In this document: positions 57,784-64,000 of the stretch, in pieces | Layout: every line of letters starts with the position of its first letter | Position numbering within the stretch: the stretch's first letter is position 1 | Source of the DNA: Streptomyces sp. DI166 | GTDB taxonomy: Bacteria; Actinomycetota; Actinomycetes; Streptomycetales; Streptomycetaceae | DNA: 64,000 nt | Reading direction: 5' to 3' | NCBI RefSeq assembly: GCF_900091315.1 | Contig: NZ_FLSP01000005.1 | Span: forward strand, 1 to 64,000 | Program-made: the position numbers and the translations under genes | Notes under the pieces: generated by a model | What the model was told of the DNA's origin: nothing | The model's input: the letters and a program-made list of their open reading frames with translations, nothing else | The model's database searches: none

Positions 57784-59447
57784 CGGAAGTCCTCCTCGCG
57801 GTACTCGGCGTCCGAGCCGGCCGCCGTGGCCTCACGCAGTTCGATCCGGCGGATCTTGCCGGAGACGGTCTTGGGCAGCGGCGCGAACTCCAGCCTGCGC
57901 ACGCGCTTGTAGGGGGCGAGGACCTGCCGGGAGTGCTCGAAGAGCACCTTCGCGGTGTCCGGTCCGGGCTCCCAGCCCTCGGCGAGCACGATGTACGCCT
58001 TGGGCACGGCGAGCCGCAGCTCGTCCGGTGCGGGCACGACGGCCGCCTCGGCGACCGCCTCGTGCTCCAGCAGGGCGCTCTCCAGCTCGAAGGGGCTGAT
58101 CTTGTAGTCGGAGGCCTTGAAGACGTCGTCGCTGCGGCCCACGTAGGTGAGGTAGCCGTCCTCGTCGCGGGAGGCGACGTCGCCGGTGCGGTAGTAGCCG
58201 CCCGCCATCGCCTCCGCCGTACGGTCGGCGTCGCCGTGGTAGCCGGTCATCAGGCCGACCGGGCGGGCCGACAGGTCGAGGGCGATCTCGCCCTCGGCGG
58301 CGCCGGGCGCGCCGCTGACCGGGTCCAGCAGTTCGACGCGGTAGCCGGGGCTGGGGCGGCCCATGGAGCCGGTCTTCAGCGGCTGGCCGGGGCTGTTGGA
58401 GACCTGGACGGCCGTCTCGGTCTGCCCGAAGCCGTCCCGGATGGTGACCCCCCAGGCCCGCCGTACCTGCTCGATGACCTCGGGGTTCAGCGGCTCGCCC
58501 GCCGCCACGGCCTCGCGCGGCGGGGTGCGCAGCGCGGACAGGTCGGCCTGGATGAGCATGCGCCACACGGTGGGCGGGGCGCAGAAGGTGGTGACGCCCG
58601 CCCGGTCCATCTCGGCCATGAGGCGGGCCGCGTCGAAGCGCGTGTAGTTGTGCAGGAAGACGGTGGCCTCGGCGTTCCACGGCGCGAACAGGTTCGACCA
58701 GGCGTGCTTGGCCCAGCCCGGGGAGGAGATGTTCAGGTGCACGTCGCCGGGCTTCAGACCGATCCAGTACATGGTGGCGAGATGGCCGACCGGGTACGAC
58801 AGGTGGGTGTGCTCGACCAGCTTGGGGCGGGCGGTGGTGCCGGAGGTGAAGTAGAGCATCAGCGGGTCGTCGGAGCGGGTCGGCCCGTCCGGGGTGAAGC
58901 CGGAGGGCGCCGTGTAGGCGTCCTCGTACGGCAGCCAGCCCTCCCGGGCGCCGCCGACCGCGACGCGCGTGTAGTCGCCGGGCACCTCGTCGAACTTCCC
59001 GGTGTCCTCGGACCGCACGATCACCTGCCGCACGCGTCCGCGCTCCACCCGGTCGCGCAGATCGGCGGGCCCGAGCAGCGGGGTGGCCGGGATGACGACC
59101 GCGCGCAGCTTCATCGCGGCCAGCGCGGTCTCCCACAGCTCGATCTGGTTGCCGAGCATCACCAGGATCCGGTGCTCGGCCTCCACTCCCCGCTCGCGCA
59201 GCCAGTTGGCGACCCTGTCGGAGCGCTCCGACAGCTCGGCGAAGGACAGCCGCCGCTCGCTGCCGTCCTCCTCGACGATGTGCAGGGCCGTGCGGTCGTT
59301 GCCCTCCGCGATCACGTCGAACCAGTCCAGGGCCCAGTTGAAGCGCTCGGGCCGGGGCCACTGGAACCCGTCGTAGGCCGTGGCGTAGTCCTCGCGGTGC
59401 TCCAGCAGGAAGTCCCGTGCCCTGCGGAAGTCCTCGGTGGCCGTCAT
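57780..59447 (-). CDS. Acyl-CoA synthetase (medium-chain/benzoate-like)
   Basis: A 555-residue second adenylate-forming enzyme. [55 protein letters not shown] and the Lys motif [12 protein letters not shown]. Similar to MACS-type enzymes. It starts the two-gene operon and is divergent from the GAF-LuxR gene. Its 204-bp upstream region has an imperfect C/G palindrome (about 59611-59625). Confidence 0.93.
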   Translation of the reverse strand: MTATEDFRRARDFLLEHREDYATAYDGFQWPRPERFNWALDWFDVIAEGNDRTALHIVEEDGSERRLSFAELSERSDRVANWLRERGVEAEHRILVMLGNQIELWETALAAMKLRAVVIPATPLLGPADLRDRVERGRVRQVIVRSEDTGKFDEVPGDYTRVAVGGAREGWLPYEDAYTAPSGFTPDGPTRSDDPLMLYFTSGTTARPKLVEHTHLSYPVGHLATMYWIGLKPGDVHLNISSPGWAKHAWSNLFAPWNAEATVFLHNYTRFDAARLMAEMDRAGVTTFCAPPTVWRMLIQADLSALRTPPREAVAAGEPLNPEVIEQVRRAWGVTIRDGFGQTETAVQVSNSPGQPLKTGSMGRPSPGYRVELLDPVSGAPGAAEGEIALDLSARPVGLMTGYHGDADRTAEAMAGGYYRTGDVASRDEDGYLTYVGRSDDVFKASDYKISPFELESALLEHEAVAEAAVVPAPDELRLAVPKAYIVLAEGWEPGPDTAKVLFEHSRQVLAPYKRVRRLEFAPLPKTVSGKIRRIELREATAAGSDAEYREEDFR

Positions 59448-59651
59448 GTGTCCATACCTTTCTTCCTGGGTTCGTTCCGGTCATTCGTAAGATCGGGAAG
59501 CCCAGGGGTCCTGGGTGTGGCTGTCATGTGTCTGCCGTAGTCCTCCTTGGTCCCGGACCATTGCCCGGCGGCTCCCTGTCATCGTGTAATCCGTGATGCA
59601 GGTCTCACTACCCCCGAATGGGGGTGACGCCCCGGACGGGAAGGCAGGCAG

Positions 59652-60494
59652 GTGACGGCAGAGGGCGCCTCGACGGAGATCCGGGCCGCGCTGGCGCGGC
59701 TGCGGCGCACGACCGGGCTGCCGGTCGCGTTCGGCGGTCTGGTCGAGTACGCGCGCCCGCTCATGCTCATCAGCGAGCTCAACGGCACCGCCACGCGCTC
59801 CCTGAGCCGCCTCGCGGTCACCGCGGGTACCGGTCTCGGCGGGCGGGCGGTGGCCCTGGCCCGGCCGTGCGCGGTGACCGACTACTCCTCCTCCCGGCAG
59901 ATCAGCCACGAGTACGACTCCGCCGTCGAGGCGGAGGGCCTGCGCTCGGTCCTGGCCGTGCCGGTGGTGGTACGGCGCCGGGTCCGGGGTGTCCTCTACG
60001 GCGCCCTGCGCACCGCCCAGCCGCTGGGCGACCGCACGCTGTCCGCCGCCGTGGCCGCGGCGCGGGACGTGGAGCAGGCGCTGGTGGTGCGGGAGGCGGC
60101 CCGGGAGCTGCTGGAGGCGGCGCGGCCGGATCCCTCGCCCGATCCCTCGCCGGGAGCGGCGGGGGGTGCCGCCTGGGAACAGGTGCGGGAGGCTCATGCG
60201 GCGCTGCGGGCGCTGGCGCCGCGGGTGTCCGATCCGGGGCTCCGGGACGAGCTGATGTCGGTGTGCGGGATGCTCACCGGGGAGGGCGCGTCCTCGCCCG
60301 TTTCCCTGGCGCCCCGGGAAGTGGACGTGCTGGCCTGTGTGGCCGCCGGGGCCACCAACGCGGTGGCTGCCGAGCGGCTGGGGGTGCGGGTGGAGACGGT
60401 GAAGGGGTACCTGCGGTCGGCCATGCGGAAGCTGGGGGCGCATACCCGGGGCGAGGCGGTGGTCGCTGCGCGGCGGGCGGGGGTGTTGCCCTAG
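59652..60494 (+). CDS. GAF-domain LuxR-type transcriptional regulator
   Basis: A 280-residue protein, GTG start with GGCAGGCAG upstream. Residues 15-155 are a GAF-like domain (LSRLAVTAGTGLGGRAVALARPCAVTDYSS, LRSVLAVPVVVRRRVRGVLYGAL). A linker of Pro/Asp/Ser follows. The C-terminal LuxR HTH is LAPREVDVLACVAAGATNAVAAERLGVRVETVKGYLRSAMRKLG. It is divergent from the acyl-CoA synthetases and is the obvious candidate regulator; the GAF may sense an acyl or aromatic ligand. This is inference. Confidence 0.9.
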   Translation: MTAEGASTEIRAALARLRRTTGLPVAFGGLVEYARPLMLISELNGTATRSLSRLAVTAGTGLGGRAVALARPCAVTDYSSSRQISHEYDSAVEAEGLRSVLAVPVVVRRRVRGVLYGALRTAQPLGDRTLSAAVAAARDVEQALVVREAARELLEAARPDPSPDPSPGAAGGAAWEQVREAHAALRALAPRVSDPGLRDELMSVCGMLTGEGASSPVSLAPREVDVLACVAAGATNAVAAERLGVRVETVKGYLRSAMRKLGAHTRGEAVVAARRAGVLP

Positions 60495-60540
60495 GGGGCG
60501 CCCCCGGGGCTTGTTGGGCGGCTGCGGGCGCGTGGTGGCC

Positions 60541-60563
60541 GGTCGCGCAGTTCCCCGCGCCCC
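60541..60563 (+). repeat. Dispersed 23-bp intergenic repeat, copy 2
   Basis: Identical to 20770-20792, lying in the 196-bp spacer after the GAF-LuxR gene. Confidence 0.85.
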
Positions 60564-60690
60564 CAGGGGGAGTCGTCGTGCTCCGAATTGACATGCTCCG
60601 TGTCTGTAATTTGGCTCACTCGTCCGGCCCTCCGGAATTCAAAGAACCATTGCCTAATATTGGCCAGGACACGCCACACGGAGGGGAGCG

Positions 60691-63501
60691 GTGACCGTGC
60701 CACAGGACTTCAGGGAGCCTGCCAGATCCCGCTCCGACCTGGTCATCGGCAGGGACGAGCCGTTCGCCGCCGCGCGCGATCAGCTGTCCCGGGGCGGCAG
60801 TGTCCTGCTCCACGGGCCCGCCGGAATTGGAAAGTCCACCGTTCTGCGGGCATTGGCCGCCGAATACGGCACCGCGGTCCGGACCGTGTTGCGCTGCTCC
60901 GCCACCGAGTCCGAATCCCACCTTCCCTTCCTCGCCCTCGCCGACCTCCTCGGCCTGGTCCTGGACGAGGTCTGCGAGAAGCTGCCCGCCGCCCAGCGCA
61001 CCGCCCTGGAGTCGGCGCTCACCGGTCGCGGCGAGTCCACGCTCCAGCGCGACGGCCTCGCCCTGCGCCTCGCCGTCCTCTCCGCCCTGCGCGCCCTCGC
61101 CGCCGAGGGCCCCGTCCTGATCGTCGCCGACGACCTGCAGTGGCTGGATCCGGCCAGTGCCGAACTCCTCGGCTTCGCCGCCCGCCGCCTCGGTGACACC
61201 CCGGTGCGGATGCTGTGCGCGGCCCGCACCGAGGACGAGGAGTACGACCGCCATCTGCGCGCCTCCCCGCCGGACACCCTCGCTCTCCGGCTCGGCCCGC
61301 TCTCCCGTACCCAGGTCGCCGACCTGCTCGACCACCGCGGCTACTCCGGTCTGCCCCGCACCACCGTCCGCGAGATCCACCGCACCAGCGGCGGCAACCC
61401 GCTCTTCGCCCTGGAACTCGGCCGCGCGCTCGCCGAGAACCCCACCCCGCCCCGGCCCGGCGAACCACTGCCGGTGCCGACCTCGCTGCGCGCGCTGGTC
61501 CTCAGCCGGCTGGAGATGCTCTCCCCCGACGCCCGCCACACCCTCCTCGTGGCCAGCGCCGGCGCCCGGCCCACGCTGGCCACGCTGAGCGCGGCGGGGC
61601 GCGCCGACGCCGAGGCGGAGACCGCGCACGCGGCAGCGCTCGGGCTGCTGGCCACCGACTCGGAGGGCCCGGCCGTACGGTTCGCGCATCCGCTGATCTC
61701 GGCCGCGCTGTACGCGGAGGCGTCCGCGCAGGAGCGTCGGGCCGCCCACGCCGCGCTGTCCAAGGCGGCCTCCGACCCCATCGAACGGGCCCGGCACCTG
61801 GCGCTCGCCACCACCGGCACCGATCCGGAGGTGGCCGCCTCACTGGCGGAGGCCGCCGCCCTGGCCCGGGACCGGGGCGCGCCCTCGGTCGCCGCCTCGC
61901 TGGGCAGGCTGGCCGCCCGGCACACCCCGGCCGAGGACGGCCCGCACGCGGTGCTGCTGCAGGCCGCCGAGGACGCCATCACCGCCGGTGAGCTGGACCT
62001 CGCCCGGGACATCGCCCGCGAGGTGCTGGCCGGGTCGACGGTGCCCGCCGAGCGGGTGCGGGCCTGGATCGTGGTGATCGAGACCGCGGGACACGCCATG
62101 TCCGAGGTGGACGCGGTCTTCCCGCAGGCCCTCGCCGACGCGGGCAACGACCCGAGGCTGCTGGCCCGCATCCACTACCAGCTGGGCTGGCGGGCGCTGC
62201 TGGTGGACGGCGACTTCGACCCGGCCCGCGAGGAGACGGCGTACTCCGCGCAGCTCGCCGCGCGCGGCGGCGACCGGTACACCGAGCTGATGGCGCTCGC
62301 CTTCCAGGCGCAGATCGAGACCCTGATGGGCCACCCGGACGCGCCCGAGACCATCAAGCGGGCGCTGCGCGAGCCGCAGGACCCGCGGGTGGCCTGGCAC
62401 CACAACGGCGCCGGGTACGCGCGGTTCCGCTGGCTGATGATGAGCGACCAGCTCGCCGAGGCGCGGGCCACGGTGACCGGGCTGCTGCGCGAGGTACGGC
62501 GGCGCGGTTCGGTGGAGAGCGAGGTGCACTTCCTGCGCGGGCTCGCCGAGACCGAGCTGCGCACCGGGCACTGCGCCCGCGCCCTGGACCTGTCCCGGGA
62601 GAGCCTGCGGCTGGCCCGGGACACCGGGATCGGCGAGGTGGCCTCCGCCGTGCTCACCTCGTTCGCCGAGGCGGCGGGCGGTTCGCTGGACCGGGCGCTG
62701 GCGCTGGCCCGGGAGGCGCTGGACCACGCCGAGCAGGACGGCGACCAGATGTACGAGTCGCGTGCGCTGGCCGCGCTCGGGCACGCCCAGCTGGTGGCCG
62801 GTGACACGCCCGCCGCGGTGACCTCGCTGCGCCGGGTGCGCGAGCTGGAGCAGGGGCTCGGCATCACCGACCCGGCGCGCGGGCGCTGGCACGGCGATCT
62901 CGCCGAGGCACTGGTGCGGATCGGGGCGCTGGAGGAGGCGCAGGACGTCATCGACACGGCGCGGGCCCGTGCGCTGCGCCTGGGCCGGGAGTCGGTGCTG
63001 GCGGTACTGGACCGCGCCGAGGCGCTGGTGCGCGCGGCGCGGGGTGAACGGGAGCCCGCGCTGGACCGGTTGACATCGGTGCAGGACCGTTTGGCCAAGT
63101 TGGGCTACGGCCTGGAGGAGGCGCGCGCGGCGTTCGCGCTGGCGGCCCTGCGCACGCACCGGCCGGGGCCCACCTCGTACGACGAGGCGGCCCGGCTGTT
63201 CCGGCGGTGCCGGGCGCTGCCGTGGCTGGGCCAGGTCGAGGCGGCGGCCACCGCGCCCCCGGTCGAACCGGTGCGCGCCGAGGCCCCGGCCGCGACGCTG
63301 GACGCGCTGGACTCACTGGCCGCGATGGAGCGTCAGGTCGCGGCGCTGGTCATGGAGGGCGCCACCAACCGGGAGATAGCGGGGCGGCTGTTCATCAGCG
63401 TCAAGACGGTCGAGGCGACGCTGACCCGGGTCTACCGCAAGCTCGGGATCCGTTCGCGCGTCGACATCGTCAGACTGGCGGCGGGCCGTCCGGCCAACTG
63501 A
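60691..63501 (+). CDS. LAL-family LuxR regulator (large ATP-binding)
   Basis: A 936-residue regulator, start with GGAGGGGAGCG. Residues 18-30 lead to Walker A GPAGIGKST (about 46-54) and Walker B VLIVADDLQWLD of an AAA/STAND ATPase. A long TPR-rich helical region is followed by a C-terminal LuxR HTH (LAAMERQVAALVMEGATNREIAGRLFISVKTVEATLTRVYRKLG). LALs are ATP-dependent activators common in Streptomyces. Target unknown. Its stop is inside a 21-bp direct repeat, followed after 301 bp by a secreted protease gene. Confidence 0.94.
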   Translation: MTVPQDFREPARSRSDLVIGRDEPFAAARDQLSRGGSVLLHGPAGIGKSTVLRALAAEYGTAVRTVLRCSATESESHLPFLALADLLGLVLDEVCEKLPAAQRTALESALTGRGESTLQRDGLALRLAVLSALRALAAEGPVLIVADDLQWLDPASAELLGFAARRLGDTPVRMLCAARTEDEEYDRHLRASPPDTLALRLGPLSRTQVADLLDHRGYSGLPRTTVREIHRTSGGNPLFALELGRALAENPTPPRPGEPLPVPTSLRALVLSRLEMLSPDARHTLLVASAGARPTLATLSAAGRADAEAETAHAAALGLLATDSEGPAVRFAHPLISAALYAEASAQERRAAHAALSKAASDPIERARHLALATTGTDPEVAASLAEAAALARDRGAPSVAASLGRLAARHTPAEDGPHAVLLQAAEDAITAGELDLARDIAREVLAGSTVPAERVRAWIVVIETAGHAMSEVDAVFPQALADAGNDPRLLARIHYQLGWRALLVDGDFDPAREETAYSAQLAARGGDRYTELMALAFQAQIETLMGHPDAPETIKRALREPQDPRVAWHHNGAGYARFRWLMMSDQLAEARATVTGLLREVRRRGSVESEVHFLRGLAETELRTGHCARALDLSRESLRLARDTGIGEVASAVLTSFAEAAGGSLDRALALAREALDHAEQDGDQMYESRALAALGHAQLVAGDTPAAVTSLRRVRELEQGLGITDPARGRWHGDLAEALVRIGALEEAQDVIDTARARALRLGRESVLAVLDRAEALVRAARGEREPALDRLTSVQDRLAKLGYGLEEARAAFALAALRTHRPGPTSYDEAARLFRRCRALPWLGQVEAAATAPPVEPVRAEAPAATLDALDSLAAMERQVAALVMEGATNREIAGRLFISVKTVEATLTRVYRKLGIRSRVDIVRLAAGRPAN

Positions 63502-63548
63502 GGCGCCGTCGGCCTACCGGCTGTCCCGCCAACTGAGGCGCCGTCGGC
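63493..63548 (+). repeat. 21-bp direct repeat across the LAL stop codon
   Basis: GCCAACTGAGGCGCCGTCGG(C) occurs at 63493-63513 and 63528-63548, 35 bp apart. The first copy contains the TGA stop (63499-63501). Confidence 0.85.
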
Positions 63549-63802
63549 TCGGCGGGCCGGCTCACCGGCTGTTCGGCAAGCGCGGAACCGCGGATTCACC
63601 GGCACCGGGGGTTTGGCCGGGCCGACCGAGGGTTTTCCCTGCCCAACTCCCTTAGGGGGTTCCCCTCTTGGGAAGGGGTCCGGTCCGGTTCTAGCGTATG
63701 CCTCGTGCCGCTCGCCGGGCATACGGGGGTCGGTCCCGCGACCCCCGTGCAAGACCCCCCACCTCCCGTGCGACCCCCCACCGGCAATTCCCCAGGAGAC
63801 TC
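63502..63802. other. 301-bp gene-free upstream region of the protease gene
   Basis: Holds the second repeat copy and a weak promoter candidate TTGGGA-N18-TAGCGT (63668-63697). No supported ORF in it. Confidence 0.5.
63668..63697 (+). promoter_or_regulatory. Possible promoter of trypsin-like protease gene
   Basis: TTGGGA (63668-63673), an 18-bp spacer and TAGCGT (63692-63697). Weak match to consensus. Confidence 0.35.
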
Positions 63803-64000
63803 ATGTTCGGGCTCACCCGTGCCAGGAAGGCCGCGACCGTGCTCGCGGTCGGCGCAGCCGCCGCGGCCACCGCGCTGATCGGCCCCGCCCCCGCCGCCGT
63901 CGCGGCTCCTCAGCCCATCGTGGGCGGTTCGACGACCACGACCTCCGCGTACCCGTTCATGATGCAGATCACCGACTCCGGGCAGAACCAGTTCTGCGGC
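63803..64000 (+). CDS. Secreted trypsin-like serine protease (3' partial)
   Basis: The first 66 residues are visible; the window ends in the gene. AGGAG lies before the ATG. A signal peptide (LTRARKAATVLAVGAAAAATALIGPAPAAVAAPQP) is followed directly by the mature trypsin N-terminus IVGG (residues 39-42) and the S1A strand AYPFMMQITDSG, then QFCG, part of the first disulfide. The short pro-segment suggests near-direct activation. Catalytic His, Asp and Ser lie beyond the window. Confidence 0.88.
   Translation, partial: MFGLTRARKAATVLAVGAAAAATALIGPAPAAVAAPQPIVGGSTTTTSAYPFMMQITDSGQNQFCG

Noticed and set aside
1-64000. Mobile element, prophage or genomic island borders
   Set aside because: No integrase, transposase, tRNA attachment repeat or terminal inverted repeat was seen, although the 1-19 kb block is accessory-like.

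Overview
The window looks like chromosomal DNA of a Streptomyces-type actinomycete. It is very GC-rich with strong third-position bias. It has many GTG starts, two genes with rare TTA leucine codons, CebR-type cellulase operators, a CBM2 LPMO/GH12 pair and a large LAL-family LuxR regulator. I saw no rRNA, tRNA, transposase, phage gene or CRISPR array.

Region 1 (1-19.1 kb) is the accessory part and the most unusual. On the + strand a tight operon encodes a membrane protein (cut by the window edge), a pseudokinase, a P-loop GTPase with a Cys-pair N-terminus, and a GAP1-like partner with a C-terminal membrane helix. It converges, through a long bidirectional hairpin, on a minus-strand operon of four large proteins. 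In transcription order these are an intact CHAT protease with a broken Walker A, two proteins with degenerate CHAT and unusual or broken NTPase domains, and a 1,604-residue STAND-type NTPase with a perfect Walker A and a degenerate CHAT-like C-terminus. Divergent from the CHAT gene is a 260-residue acidic-tailed protein that could be a gasdermin-like or other effector. I read this as a multi-component NTP-dependent conflict or signalling system in which protease and ATPase activity sit on different paralogues. The protease gene also has two TTA codons.

Region 2 (19.1-51.4 kb) is mostly purine salvage and degradation to central carbon. It holds allantoicase, allantoinase, an AllR-like IclR regulator, malate synthase, a nucleobase permease, 8-oxoguanine deaminase, uricase, HIU hydrolase, OHCU decarboxylase, hydroxypyruvate isomerase, tartronate semialdehyde reductase, catalase and glyoxylate carboligase. 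Together they would take urate through allantoin to glyoxylate, then to malate or glycerate. Five promoters of this set (allB, aceB, hyi, katA, gcl) carry a TTCC-N7-GGAA-like site with a second copy or half-site exactly 21 bp away, a candidate AllR regulon. Interspersed are a HipA-like kinase with an Rdx protein, a divergent pair of IucA/IucC siderophore synthetases, a VWA protein operon, an HxlR regulator, an aminotransferase and several small enzymes.

Region 3 (51.5-64 kb) has a zinc-ribbon protein with a degenerate Mrr-like domain, an AA10 LPMO and a GH12 cellulase with three CebR-type boxes and a LacI regulator. These are followed by two overlapping acyl-CoA synthetases divergent from a GAF-LuxR regulator, a LAL regulator, and the start of a secreted trypsin-like protease cut by the window end.

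The calls rest on reading motifs by eye. No homology search was run.
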